Assembly (NCBI RefSeq): GCF_043641665.1 | Contig: NC_092182.1 | Coordinates: 15,081,456-15,145,455, forward strand | DNA length: 64,000 nucleotides | Direction of reading: 5' to 3' | Source: Enoplosus armatus | Taxonomy: Eukaryota > Chordata > Actinopteri > Centrarchiformes > Enoplosidae | Part shown: positions 24,075 to 39,000 of the stretch, piece after piece | Layout of the letters: each line of letters starts with the position of its first letter | Numbering within the stretch: position 1 is the first letter of the stretch | Translations under genes and position numbers: made by a program | Notes under the pieces: generated by a model | Databases searched by the model: none | Told to the model about the DNA's origin: nothing | What the model saw: the letters and a program-made list of their open reading frames with translations, nothing else

Positions 24075-27000
24075 ACCAGCAGGTCCTTGTGCTTGTTTGA
24101 TATACACAACAGCTTGAACTGTAGATTGAAAGCAGTTGTCAGAGGGAGATTGTCAGTCTATTGACGGTTAGGTCACTGACTCAGTAACCATGTGTGAAAT
24201 CAATCCAAGGACATCTAGACCTGAGTGAGGATCGAAAGTGAAAACAAAGGGCGGGATGGACAAAACATCACACGTGTGAAACACAACTCCTGGCTTAATC
24301 TTTTCATAAAAGATAGTTGAGTGATAATAGAAAATATAATTAACAAATATTAAAATCCTTTAAAAGAAGAAAAACATTTCCATACATTTAGTGTATAGCA
24401 GAATTATTTTGTCTAATTGTACATAAATGCTTTATCTCTAGCATTAGCATGCTAACATGGTCACAACAGCAATGCTCACATGCCGATGTTAAGCAGGTTC
24501 AATATCATGTTCTCCATCTTAGTTTAGCGTGTTATCATGCTAACATTTGCTAATTAGCACTGAACACAATTGGTTTAGCAGCTGAGGCTGATGTGAATGC
24601 CACTAGTTTTGCAGGTATTTGGTTATAAACCAAAGTTTTGGACAAATTAAAAATGTGACCTGATGATGGCGATAAATTAAAAGTTGGGGATAACCAAAGT
24701 TGTTGCAAGTCATTCTGAGGGTGACATGAATGTCTGTACTAAATATCATGGTGATCCATCCAATAGTATCCAGTAGTCATGGTGGTGCTAGAGGAAAAAT
24801 CAGGGGATTACCAAAGTCAGTAGGATTCATCCTCTGGGCATCATGAATGTTTGTAGAAAATTTGGTGCCAATCCATTGATTAGATGCTGAGATATTTCAC
24901 TGGATAAGTGGGAACTGTGAGCTAATGATGGCGCTAGAGAAAATGGCCAGCGATCACCAGAGTTATTAGGATTCATCATCTGTGGACCAAGAACATCTTT
25001 ACAAAATTTCAGGTCAATAGTTGTTGAGATATTTCAGTCTGGATCAAAGTTATGGACCGACCAATCAACAGACCAACAGCCACATGGCTGAAAACAAGTG
25101 TGACGTTGTACTTCTTTACTTTCTAGCCTCTTCCAGGGCTATTATAAATGATTTCTTCCCTGTACACTCAAAGTATTATGTTAGGGATGTTTATTTTTTG
25201 ACATAAGAATCTGACAAGGGTGTGCCTTGTCACCTCTCCTGTTTGTGATATTCATGGTCAGGATATGAAAGTTCAGCTGAGGCCTGGAGTTTGCCCAGTT
25301 GGGTGATATTTGGGTGGAATCTCTTCTATTTGTGGATGATGTTGTCCTTTTGGCTTCATTGGACCGTGACCTACAATGTCCACTGGAGCAGTTTGCAGCA
25401 GCTGGGTGTGATGCAGTAAGGTTGGTGGATTGCTCAATTCAGTTAGAAGGGGGGGGGGGGGGGGGGTATCCAAGTGGAAGAATCCAGGTACCTTGGGGTT
25501 TTATTCATGAGTGATGGTAAAAAGGATTGTAAGATTGACTGCCGTTCAGGGGCACTGGCTGCAGTAATGCAGGCTTTGTATCAGACTGTAAGTAGTAAAG
25601 ACATAGCTGAGCTGAAAAGCAAAGCTCTCAATTTAACAGTGAGGAATCTTCATTCCCACTCTCACCTGCAATCATAATCTGTGGGTAGAGACTGAAAGAA
25701 TGGGATTGTGGATACAATCAACTGAGATGAGGTTCCTGGTTTCTCTCCATGTGAAAGCATGAAGAGCTCAGAGATTTGGACCCTGTTATTGATCTGCTGC
25801 TCCTCACATTGACAGGAGCCAGTTAATGTGGTTTGGGCACTTGGTAAGAAAGCCTCCTGGCCGGCTACCTTTAGAGGTGTTCTTAAAGGGGGATGCACAG
25901 GTAGAATTAGGAAACACTGCAGGGATTACATCTCCCAAATGGCCTGTGCGTGCTAAGTGTGCTCCCAGGAGGAGCTTCAAGAAGTTTCAGGGGAAAAGGA
26001 TGTTTGGGCTTTAAGTTATTCAAAATGGTTTGAAATGATTGTCGTTTAAAGTAATGTCTGCTTGTTTTGACACATTTTCCTATCCTGGCTTTAGCGCTGA
26101 CGTGTCCTCTGTTTGTCCTTGCTTCCACAGATAACCAAGCAGCAGCTTCAGCAGACCAAGGATCGTTTCCAGGCCTTCCTCAACGGAGACACACAAATTG
26201 TGGCTGATGAGGCATTCATCAATGCTGTGCAGAGCTACAATGAGGTACCAGCACACCATAACCACAGCAGCACAATCACAGTCAGAACCATTTTGTTATC
26301 CAAGAGCAGGGACTTGATTCTTTCAAATGAATCCATGTACGTGTTGTGCTATCATTACATACGTCATTCATTTGTATGTGCACTTTTGGAGATTTCAGAA
26401 ATGTAAAATTGCAGCTGGATATATATTCATCATTTGTTAATATCTTTCAGTCTAAAAAGTAAAAAAAAAAAAAGCACTACACAGTCCTCTTTCCATGTCA
26501 AAATGCTTGTATTCAGACAGCTGAGTGGTAAAATGGTGGCTGAAGCTTTTCACTGCACAGATTATGAGTCAGAGCATGTGGCTGACACAGCCGTCTTTTC
26601 CAACCTTGCTATTCAATCCGCAGATGAAAAAGTCGTTATTACCCTGCATACAGTACAAAAGGCATTTCAGATAGTGGGGTACGTTAAAGGCCAAATCCAT
26701 GATGGAAAAACAAGCATAGCCATTATGAAAAAGTATGAGGGTGGAAGTGGATCCATCAGGAAACACATACATAGACTGCCATGGAAGTTAATTACAGGAT
26801 GACCTCTTCAGTATGTGACAGCCAACCAGGAGTTTTGTTTATTCTGTGATATTTAATGTGAAATATACTTCAATTTAAAAAATAAAGCCAGGAGGGTGAT
26901 GAAAATTATAAAGAACTAATTTGGTCAATATGGCTCCCTCCTTGTTTTAAGACATTTGCTGACTTTGGTCAGACGATGATGATTGTGGAATGATTTTTCT

Positions 27001-30000
27001 GGTCACTTTTTAACTTCACTATGTAAACATAATGTGTAAGAAGAGTATAAACGTCCATGTTTTTTCCTCTTGGGTTATTTAGCAACTTGTGTACGGTTTT
27101 CAGATCTGTTTTTATCTCAAAGAAAAATAATCAATTAATAAAAAAAATGTTAATTTTCTCATCCACTTAAAATGGCATATTTGTTGAAACAGTGAGGGCC
27201 ACTATTATTAGCTAAATAATGGATGATCACAGGTTGCTTTGTGTTCGTAGTGTTCCTACATTTGGTGGTCTCCAGTTCTCCAGATGGGAAACTAAAGATT
27301 ATTAATTTCAGCCTGCAAACCTTCGTTATCCACCGATACATAAACCAAATGACGAGGGTAATGTACCACTGTACTGTAATGTTTCAGTACAGTAGTCGCT
27401 GCGTTTCAGCCATAATGGATGCTAAGAACAAAATGTGACTGTCAGAGTGACAAAGCAGTCAGCTCTGATGGTTGCTTTGCTTGATGCTGTGACAATATAG
27501 CCTCGCCTGTCTCTGTCCCTGTTAGTCTGTCATTAGCAGGAGACAGAATGCAGCCTTGGCCGTGTTGAGTCACCGCCTTACATACATGCCTCTGATTTTT
27601 CAATTCAAAATGAACAAAAACATTTTCCCTTTGCTGACAAAGACAGATATTCACTGTTTGAGACGGTATGTGACAGAAAAGCTTTTCACAACTCCTATGT
27701 CATGTACTATAAATATGTGTCTAGAAGTCCTGAGCTACTAAACTAATAAGTGCTTCTTTTTTATGGCTCTTTATCTCTCACATAACTGTGATTAGTGACA
27801 TTGGTCTCTCACGATGTAGGTGTTCCTAAAGAGTGACCGTGTGGCTAAAATGGTCCAGAGCGGCGGCTTCTCGGCCAACGATTTCAGGGAAGTGTTCAAG
27901 AGGCACATCGAGAAGCGCGTGCGCAGCCTTCCGGAGATCGACGGTCTGAGCAAGGAGACGGTGCTCAGCTCCTGGATGGCCAAGTTTGACACCATATACC
28001 GCGGGGACGAGGATCCACGCAAGGCACAGCAACGCATGACCGCCAGCGCGGCCTCCGAGCTGATCCTCAGCAAGGACCAGCTGTACGAGATGTTCCAGAA
28101 TATCCTCGGCATCAAAAAATTTGAGCACCAGCTGCTTTATCAAGCCTGTCAGGTAAGATCTCAAGCCTACTGGTGATACGGATCACAAGGTTTTAACACC
28201 CAAATACTTGTTTCAGTTGTTTGGGGTGGTGGAGGCATCATTATAAACTGTAGATTAATTGCAGTATACCTCATGACTGTCTAATTTTCTAAATATTGTG
28301 AATATTAAATGATTCCTATTATTATTTTGATAAAGTTACATTGATTTTCTTTTCACTCTAACCTTCTGCAGACCACAACATTATCTTCCTGGCTACATTA
28401 AGGACAGTGATGATCTTGTTGAACTGCAGGTGGTAAAGTGAGTTTAGGGCTGAAGCAATCAGTCGATGAATCACTTAGTTGTTCAACAGATAATGCAGCA
28501 ATGTGGATAATCAATTTATGTTGCTTGATCAAGGAAAAATGTCAAATATTTGCTGGTTCCAGTTTCTTTGAAGAGATGATTTGCTGCTTTTCTCTTTTCT
28601 ATATAATTGTAATTTGAATATCTTTGAGTTTTGGACTGTTCAGAAAAATGAAAAAAAAGAAAAAAAAAAGTCACTGTGGGCTTTCAGCACTTGTGATGGG
28701 CACCTTTGCAACCCTTGCATTGCGTTGGCTAAATTCAACCCTGGACCGACTTTTGAGGTGGACCTGAAATCTCTTTTCTGACCACTTCCAGATTTGACAG
28801 CACCTTTCACGATTCACCAAATTCGGTCTGAAAGCTCCAGTATGAAAACACAATATTCTAGTCTATCTGAATAAAACAACTGACATTAGGATAATGGACA
28901 CAGAATCACCAGATTAGCAACATATGTTGAAGTAATCCATGAAATGTGTTGTTTAATCACACAAAAGCTCAAAAATAATCACTCCTATATCATTTATTCT
29001 CGTGTAATGACTCTAGGTGTACGTTATTTATTAATATTTTCCATGGACAACATGCCACTGTTGTCTATGGCTTGAATGGACACATTTTAAAAGTAAATAT
29101 GTCCTTCTCCAGATATATTTCCTGGTACCAGGCCAGCAATACTTCATTGTAGGGGAGATATGTTGAGATTGCAGGTGGATAATAGTGGACACTGGGGTAC
29201 TTGTGTCAGACATAACTCTCCTTCCCTCTTTATTGCTCTCTATGGGAATGCTGAAAGCAGCACTAATGTATTCTTTTTTCAGGAGCTTGATTAAAAGTCT
29301 TGTCATGACAGGATTTGGAGGAGGGATTCGGCACATTTACTTGCATAAAAACTTACCTCTTCATTTCATTTAGATCTAATGGACCCATCTCAGGGAAGCC
29401 AATGAGTTTCAAAATGCTGAATTTCTTTGGACCAGGTGTCATCCTTCTTTCAACAGTTGCTAACGTATAAATCTGCGCAGATGGCACGAGGTGCTGTTAA
29501 ACAAATGAGATTGTTCAGTATTGTTCAGATGTCTCAGTTGGCAAAGATCAATATGGACTCTGTTCTGCGGAGTGTTCATTTGTTAGAAGCTTCTAATGCT
29601 GAAGTGCAGTACATCACCATAGCCTCCAAATCTAGTGTGCGTTTTTCCTCCCAAGCCTTTGAAGATGCTTAACCTAGTTTTCTGTTAATGTGCTGGCAGC
29701 AGAGCAGTTAGTATAGGGTCAGAAATCTGCATGCAGAACATAATACCATCTCCCTGAACAGATCCCACTCTGTGCTATACAGCGCTACAGAAGGACATTC
29801 AACAATACACCATCATGAATGCGTATATGCTGCAGAAATGTGTATGTGCAGCTTCATACTGTGGTGTAATACTGCTTTTTGACAGTTATCAGTAGGTAAA
29901 AATGCCACATGGCTTCAGGTCATAGTTGTGAAAAGGGACAGATTTGTTTTAAATTAATAATTCATATATCTACATGAAAATGAATAGTAAGAATTAAAAT

Positions 30001-33000
30001 TTCCGTTTTTACTCCAGCTGCTTTTCCAGCTGTTCTCGGGAGTACTCACTCTTATTTCACTCACTGGAATAATGAGTATATCAGACCGGGCTCATGTTGA
30101 CTCTGAGCATCTCCTCAGTAAGCAACCAGGAGCCATATATTGCCCCCTACTAAATGATAAAATCCTCACTAAAAAAGAGACGCAATCCAGTCAGCTTGGC
30201 TCACGGCTGCTGGGATTTGATGAAAGGTTTTCATGGATTGGCTGGGATTCAGAGGCCATCATATTTTAGCTGTTATCGCTGGGGATTTACAGTTTTTGCA
30301 GTTACATCCAAATAGTAGAAAGGAAGCACTGGTCTATTTCTGTCTCATGCTGAAGTAAGAGCAGCCCCTGGAAATGACTAACAGACTGATTAGACTGGTA
30401 TGGCCAGCGGCTGCGCCAGTCAGACTCTGAGCATGTTCCACTCCCTGATGGCTGTGCAGTTATTTAGCTTTTTGCGACACCAAGCATGACCAAACAAGTC
30501 TAACAACATGTGTTTGGTGTCTACATTGCAAAGCACTTTTGTAAACCATGATTGGTAATTCATAGCAAATTTCATAAAATAAAAGGAGAATTGTGTTTGA
30601 GAACCTGGCTGTGGAATGGTTCTGATTTTATTTTTAGTTAAAGTAAAACAGCTGTGGCAGAAATCAGTCATATAACTGCAGACTGCCTGGAGAGTAAAAG
30701 CAGGCAACAAGCACATGAAAAGATATTCTGTATCTCTCAAATCCTCTAACCAAAATGCCTTTGCTCTACACACACATCTTGCTGAAAAAGTACAGCACAT
30801 TCTGAACAGTGCATGACATTTACCAGGTTCTTATTAAACTTTGTCAAAGGATTTATGATCCTCATTATGACAGTTGTTTCTAAGCCGTCTTGTGCTCTGT
30901 AAGCAAAGAAAGATAAAAGGAAGAATCTCAAACAGTAACTCGAACATTTCAATTTTCTCAAAATTATCTTGTTGATGCTTTACAGGGAAAAAGTATATAG
31001 ATTTTTATTTTGTAACTCATTAATAATTAATCATTTCGTGTATAAAATGTCATAATTCCCCTGCATTGCCATAGTCAAATTGTTATTTTTTTCCCCCAAA
31101 AAGCAGTCAATTCATTATCATACATGACAAATAAAAGCAGCAAATTCAGTGAATGTTTGGTAGTTTTACTTGAAAAATTACAGACATGTTTAATTGATCA
31201 TAAATAGTTCATTCATTTTACTAATCAATTAATTTTACTAATCGGCTGCTGTAACGTTAACACTGCTTACAGCGTCTGTGTTTTAATCACTGATATTTAT
31301 TCACACCAGTGGACTCCCACTTACTAAAATTATTCCCTAATCTCAAGTGTCTGATTAAATTACCTAAGCCTGGGAGTCAAAGTAAGGCCCAAGCACATCA
31401 GAATGAGACCTTTCCCCCCACAGAGCTGTAAATCATGGCCTGCCCCCCCAACCCCCCCCCCCCCGACTGACAGACCATACTCAAATCAGCTTTCCCTCTT
31501 ACAGGCTTTGAAGGAGACCCCTCCTTTTTCCTCTTTAATTTGTCCTGTCAGCAACTGTTAGTTAGGAAATGAGGCCTGAGCTCTTCCTGGTTTTAGCCTG
31601 TAGCTGATATAATTGCGTAATGGAGCCTCTTCACTGCACACAGGATTGGGAGAGGATGAAAGCATTTGCTATGCCTGCCCAGCCACCTCTAAGCTGAAAA
31701 AGCAGTGGTGCTGAAACGCAGGGTGAAGCTTGACTGCACCCGCGTGGTTTGGAATCTGGACAATGTTTATTATGAGGAGAAAAAAATAAGTTTGTCCTTG
31801 AGAGAGATGTCATAGCTCACTACACAACAAAAAAATGTGCATCTTTTCAAGTGCGTATGATTCTGTAAAACATTTTCTTATGATAAATCTGCCAATGATT
31901 ATTTTGAACCTGTCTCCAGTAAGGTTGCAAATCAATTTGTTTTAAAACTGTTTATTTAAACCTGTAGCAGTTCATTTCAGGGGATAATGCAACAAGCTCA
32001 ACATTAACATTTCAGGTGGACTGACGAATGTAAGTCCAATATTCACTCTCCTTTTAGCTGTTTTGGTTTCTACCAACTCCTGAGGGAAATATCGGCTCTT
32101 TAGCTGCTCTGCCACTATGTTCACCAGCTAGTCGTTAACTTTGTCTGTCTGCCGGTGTCTTGCATATGTAGAATTCAGTTGGTTTATCACAGATGCTTGC
32201 TGAGAGAGAACAAAAAGTAAGTTGCGCTCATAAAACCATAAAAATGAGCTGAAAGACACTTAAAAGCTATGTAGAGCTGAAGAGAACCGTATCCCCTATG
32301 AGCGACACCTTTCACATTACACATAGTAATCTGATATTAGATAACTGATTAAGGAAGCTTTAAACAAGATCAAAAGACAAAATAAACTAAATCTCCACAC
32401 TAGGCTGAAGAAACATTTCTCTTGATTGTACCGTAAGTTGATTAAGATGTTAGAAGTTGAGATGGAGATTTGTTTTTACCACGTACACTCATGAACACAT
32501 TTCCTAATTAGCATTGCCTTGCATGTCGCCACACTCACACATGAGAAGCTTTTTCTCACCCCGCGCACTTTATTAACACACACATACAGACACATAGTCA
32601 CACACAGAAAGTCTAAATATAGACCAGCTGCTTCGACTCCTCCAGGTCCCTTTCAGCTCCTATCTAGCCCTGCCCGCCCTGCCTTTGTTCTCTACGAGAA
32701 TCCGCCCCTGGCCGAGTGTGCTGTCTGCTGCTAATGTCCCAGCATCCACCTGGGAATCTGTCATCAGCTGTGCTGTTAACTACCCGCCTGCTTATGCTCC
32801 ATCACCTTTAACCTGCTGTCAGCTTGGCTAACACTGACACAGTGTCACCTTTATTTAGCTGCAGTGCTGCTGTCAGCTTCAGTAACGTAAATCGAAATGT
32901 ACCTTTTAGCCAGTCTTATTTTATATTAGATTGCCTGTCCACCTATATCGTGCCAGTGGGCCATTGACAGCAGTGACCTTTCAGCGGTTGTAGGCCTGTT

Positions 33001-36000
33001 AAGATTGGGGTGCTGTGGAGCCCAGTAGGAGGTGGCTGTTAGTTCACACTGACTCTCCTCCAGGTCTACTTCCTCCTACAGCCAGGACCGTCTTTGCTTT
33101 TCACTACTGTCAAGAGAGATGGGAGAAAGAAACAGGCCCCATCCCCCTTCACATTACATGCTTCAGAGTCTCTCCTCTCCTCCTTTTGCAGACGAGCTGC
33201 AATCTGCACATAGTCACAATGACCCATAGTTATTGTTGTTATGAAGTATTGCGGAGGATTTTGCAATCTTGAGAATTTGCCTGGATACATGGATTTAGGT
33301 CTGTTGTGTTTTGTGGGAGGGGGGAGGCACACCAATGAGACAGTAAAAATGCACTGTCAGATACCGGCAGGCCGAGCTGCTGGATTTCCAGGCATGGCAG
33401 TGACAGTTCTTTTGGGATTGCATGAGTCAGATGTCGCTGGCACCGCAGTCCAATAGTGCCCAGAGCTCTGAGTGTTTTGACAGGCAGCGCAGGAGCGCCA
33501 GCAGCAGGGGGAAAGGGTCTGTTCAAGCACAGCTCAGGCAGGAACGCAATCACTATCAGTCACAGTTACGGTTGTGGATGAATCTGGTTTTCTGCTATTG
33601 GACTTGACAATAAAAAAAACACCTCCTCCCTGTAAGAATTCCTACCAAAAGACGCTCGCCACTGTTTTAAGTGTCACTGTGTGGCAGAACAGCATTGAGT
33701 ACTACTGTTCTGCAAGTGCAGACATTCTGCTGCAGCTGGTGGCGAAGTCTGATTATGTGCTCTACTAAACAGGAACTCTGGGTTATGTAGCAGGGTGGCT
33801 GTTTAGTGGCCAGCACTGGTAACACACTGGACCTCCTCCTTTTAAGATGCCATCTGGCTGACATAATTTCATAATGTGCACATCAGTGAACAGAATCAAT
33901 TCAAGAAAAAGGTATTGCAGGAAAAATCCAAATCAGCATAATATCTAGATTCAAGAAAGCAACAGTGAAAATGATTTTCTACTGCTAGCATGACCAAGAA
34001 GTACTGTTAGTACTTAAGTGTGAAGTGTACAGACCAGCCTATCTGTGTCACTCTTTTTCCTCATCCACGTCCTGTGTGTTACTTCAGTCCCCTGTTAACG
34101 GCTGCACCGTGACTTCAGCTCATTCTCTCTTAAAAAGGATTGCTGGAAGAGGCAGAGAATCAATATGGTAAAGCCTGAAAGACAAGGCCTGTTAATGTAA
34201 TAGGAGTGGGTGAAATACCATAAGGCAAAGAGAGGTCAGCGCTGGCACGCGTCCCAGCGGCAGGAGACCAGAAGAGTTTAGAGCGCTGAATCACAAATAG
34301 ATCAGATGCTCAGTTGGAGAGACCATGCAGCTGTATAGAGATGATTATCTTCTTAGTGACAGAGTCAACATTCACTCTCCTCCAGTACTTTATGCTTTAT
34401 TCACCACACATTTTTCAGTTGGTCAGTTGTGTGACTTACAAATCTAAATGTAGAAACAATGATGATGCAATGATTTGAAAAATATTTTTTACTACTCCTA
34501 GTTGACACAGACCAATTTACAAGAGAAATATAAATGATCATAAAACAAAACAATACAATATTACAGAAAACCTTTTGTTGCTGCTGCTTCGTATTGAAGC
34601 TTTTTTTTTTTTTTACCATTGCACCAACTGGTCAAGATGAAAGATTGTATTTGCTTGCACTGAAAGTCACACTGGTCTTCACCTCAGTGTGTGTGCATTC
34701 TCAAAGTTAGAGAGTGATAAAATCTAAAGAGAAAAAACTCATACATCATGAAAAATAGGTTGTGTTCGGAAAGTCGTCTGTTTTTTTTACTGCAAGTCTT
34801 GTTGCTAACAAATTGCAAGTTTCTGTTCAAATATGCTCCTTTGACAGCATGACACATTGAAATATGTGCTCCATGAAAACTGTGGCTTCATATTTCCCCC
34901 CCAGTTTTAAAATACAGGACGAACGTGTAAACCTCAAGGATTTTGCAATATACCAACACGAGTTAGATGTTATTTATTTATTTATATACAGAAGACCTGT
35001 ACAACACCGCTGTGTGGAAAGGTTTGTGACTCCCCAGGTACAACCATGCTGCAGATGTGTCTCAATTAGGCTACCGTCCTCACAGAGCAAATGGTGGTGA
35101 CTGGTGAATCACAGCATCACATTTGACAAGAGAGAATGTTTTGGCTGAGAGAATAACCGAAGAAGTGAGGCATATAGAAGCACAAAGCAAGAGAGAGACA
35201 TCAGCCCTCTCTTCTATTTCCTTGTGTCAGCTAATATAAAACTCTCATTCATTATTGATGTGAGAGAGCCATGAATTTCTCAGCCTTTCATTACTCCAGG
35301 GCAAAAACTAGGCTAACAGATGTCAGGCATCTTTGCCCAGAGCTGATATTGTCCAATACAGGCAGTTTTCAAACATTTTAATCAGATTACATTACCACTG
35401 TTTTTGCCTCAGTGTGCCAAAACAGTTTTGAATGGCTCATTCGAGTCAAAGCTTTTCCGTATCACTGTGAACGCGTTTGATTGTGTTAATTTACAGATAT
35501 GAGCTTTAGTTTTACTGCTCCTCTCTCAGCTCTACATTTTCAGAGAGGTGAATTTTCATTCTGCTGATTGAAATCAACAAGAAAAGGAAAAAATTCCAAA
35601 CACTCGACACTTCCAAAAAGACCTTTCCTCAAACAGTGTCCATTCACGGTCTCTATGGTGATGGCAGCATGGTTCCTATGAGGGAGTGATGAATTTCCTT
35701 TTGATTTCGAGCTATTCATGTATGCTGCCACACCATGCTGCTATGATTGCAGCACATTAGAACAAATCGAAGCTCTAATTTGCCTTTTTATGCCCCTGCT
35801 ATACTATTCGTCATCATTACCAATCTGCATGAGCACCTTTTGGATTGCATGGTCACATTGTCTTCAACCTGCTCGTGAGGTATAGCAAGATTTAAATGAC
35901 ACCTATATCTAAGCTAGGCCAAATGAACAGTTAGCATTAAAGGGGAGTTCCAGGTTTGTTTACAGGTCTTTACTAGTAGTACTACTGCATGTGTAGGCTC

Positions 36001-39000
36001 CAGGCAAGACGTTAAAAAAGACGATATCTCTGGTTCTTTAAAATATTTTAAATCATCCAATGTTTACACCCATGTGTAAACATCTCTCTCTCATACGTAA
36101 ATTGCATTGTTAAAAATACAGCAAACATCAACAATATATGTAAGTAACATAACATGTATCAAAGGATGTTTTGGATTTCTCATCTTTCATGGTGAGATAA
36201 ATGATGCTGGGAGATGCAGGTGACCTTTGACACTGATATGGCTATCAGTGTGACCTCATTGACCTGCTCCTCTCTTTTTATCAATAGCTGGACAACCTGG
36301 ATGAGCAGGCTGCACAGATCAGAAGAGAGCTGGATGGTCGTCTTCAGATGGCGGACCAGATTGCCAGGGTGAGTCTGACTGCGGTGGACTTTAATATGTT
36401 TTGTTATATAGTTGATGTGTCACTAATATGGTGTAACTTGTGTAAACATCATAGTGAGAGCTTCCACCCACAGTTGAACATTTACACATTTTATTTCTCT
36501 TTACACTAAATTAGGTATTCATCATCTGAAAAAGAGACACCCACACTAATCTTGCTTTTATGTTTTCAGCATTTTGAAAACTCCCACATTTACCTCATTG
36601 TTAATTTTCATCAAGACTGTGATTGTTTGCTGAGTCTTTTCTGTTTCGTTAACAGGGTGGCAAGTTCCCCAAGTTTGTGTCAAAAGAGATGGAGGCCATG
36701 TACATCGAGGAGCTCAAGTCCTCAGTGAATCAGCTGATGGCCAATCTGGAGAGCATGCCCGTGTCCAAGGGAGGGGAGTTCAAACTCCAGAAGCTGAAAC
36801 GGGGACACAACACCTCCATCATCGACATGGGCCAGGAGGACGAGAACACGCTGTCCAAGTCTGATGTGGTTCTGTCCTTCACTTTGGAGGTACAGTGGAT
36901 TAAGAGTGAGGCTAGATATGCATGTGTAATCAAATGAATGTGAAAACACACCTACTAAGTTTCATCAGTTTGACATATTTCTCAGGATTTCTAAGTATAG
37001 CCAGATGGAGCGAACATTATCCCATCATAATATCTAAACTACATCTGCCTAAACCAGAACTCATAAATCAGTGCTGTCGTCAACTACTTGTCTGCTCGAG
37101 ACTAAGTATAGAAACAGACAGCAGACCTGTTCAGGGAGGTTGAACAGACGCTATGTGAAGAACAGACTGACACACACACACACGCACACACAAAAACACT
37201 TTTACCTGCTCCTTAAAGGGGAACGTGACTCATCTTTTTATCAGCTTGTCTGAGATGAGCTATCACCATCGAAACAGGCAGCAATCGCACCTCGTTCCTT
37301 GTGATGTGGTGCCATTTCAGAATCAGGAAGTTCATAATGTACAAAGAATATGACACAGTTTTCTTCTGTTCCGTTGCACAGAATCTGAATGGAGAAATGA
37401 TTTTCACCATAGTGGCAATTAGCTTATTTGTGTGAGGTGGTAATTCCATAGTGCTTTGGTAAAGCCTCGTAGATTATGCCTACGAGAGAGCTGTACTTTA
37501 CAGGAAGGATGGCTGTCATTTTTATGGGCTGTAGTAGAAAATCTGCTAAGATCTACATTTTAGTAATATGAGGGCACCGGCTAGAAGAGTAAATAGTGAT
37601 TGTGGCTTGTGTAGTGTTTCTAAAATATCTATCAAACTGGAAGGATTTTCCGCCTGCACAATGTGCTGTCTACTTTTTTTGCTTACTTCTTCCAAGAGAT
37701 GAATCACTCCTCGTCTGTAACCTTCACTGAGGTGTCTGTGCTTCCTAGGTGGTGATCATGGAAGTGCAGGGGCTAAAGTCTCTGGCTCCGAACAGGATTG
37801 TCTACTGCACCATGGAGGTGGAGGGAGGCGAGAAACTCCAGACCGACCAAGCAGAGGCATCCAAGCCAACGTAAGGGCCTGAGCATGCACATGCACACAT
37901 TCATGCACGCTTGTTTTTTCATATGTATTTATGTGAGTGTTGAATATTGTCCGTGACACTTTCTTCACCACAGAATTCACTGTCTATCTACCCCTGTTTA
38001 AACTTCAGCTTCCAAACTTTTCTGAGGACTGAAAAAACAACCCTCTGGTGATCCTTACAAGGAAGATAAACATGAATGTGTGCGCAAAGCAGCAGTATAC
38101 AGTATGCAATTACTCATTTTAGCTATTATTGCCTGCAGCCCCACTTCAGTTTAGCATCGGGTATCAGGTATTCAAACATTTGAAGTGAGTGTAAACTGGT
38201 TTTGCACTGAAGACTAAAAAAAAGTCCTTACAAGGTCAGATTTACTGTGTCTTTATTCTTTAGTAATGCAGAGTAACAGGCACAAACATTTCTGCTGATG
38301 CTGTCCTCTGTGTGTATCATAATATATTTTAGACTTTTTAATTGTCTTACAAACCCTACATAATGTCATTTAATCCACGGCCAGTGGTTCCACTACTGGC
38401 AGTAACTTACAGGCTCTGGCCAGAGAAGGCTTTTTAATTATTTATTTCATCCAAAGCGAAAATGTAATTTCAACAATTTTAATTATCTTTCCAATAATTT
38501 AACAGTGCTAATTTTAAAACGTGTACTGTTGAGATCCAGCCCCATTCTTTTATTGATCTTTGGTGCCTTCTGCAAATTGCTTCAGATGCCCTGAGTAAAA
38601 TCTACTTGTGAGAAAATGCAGTAAAACCAACTTTGCCAAATCTTCCTGAATCTCAGTGGGTTCTTGGTTGTAGGAAGACATTTTCCAGTGCTCCTGCTTG
38701 TGTTCTCTGATGCGTCATTCCCTCCTGAAGTCACTTTGCATGTGAAACACTGTATTTAAAATAACTGGGGCTGTGCAGTTGAGCAAAACTTTGATTTACT
38801 TATTTATTTCCCCTTTGAAATGTATCAATTATTTGTTCCAGAGCAGCAAAATCTGAGCTCTCGTAGTCAGAATACACATTTAAGTGAACCTGCACTTAAT
38901 GAAATATAGGTTTTAATGAAAATTTGGTGTTGTCCTGTGATGAGCCTTAACAGCAGACACCCTAAACTGAAGCAGCTTGAGTCATTCATGACTCACAGCT

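Larger units (their letters stand above)
10834..26130 (+). other. cadps intron 1 (15.3 kb)
   Basis: The longest intron in the window, as expected for a neuronal gene. It contains two inverted copies of one repeat family (13620-14100 and 24440-25080), two copies of a second family (16684-17055, 22428-22722), a fragment of a third (19045-19125) and a LINE remnant (25205-26014). CA, GT and CT microsatellites are also present. Segments with POU octamer motifs are listed under findings. No coding exon is supported. Confidence 0.85.
28153..36287 (+). other. cadps intron 3 (8.1 kb)
   Basis: Contains two oppositely oriented copies of an ancient repeat (28445-28640 and 31000-31245), a minus-strand copy of another (32030-32160) and a C-run (31443-31464). 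No coding exon supported. Confidence 0.8.

Noticed and set aside
26434..26802. A 122-codon open frame in intron 2
   Set aside because: No known domain, no splice sites in a phase that fits cadps, and no start context. It could be a decayed element but nothing supports that.
27826..28164. Minus-strand open frame opposite exon 3
   Set aside because: It is the shadow of a GC-rich, strongly coding + strand exon.
29427..29672. An 81-codon frame in intron 3 starting [10 protein letters not shown]
   Set aside because: No family similarity, no donor in phase with the surrounding exons, and no conservation evidence available.
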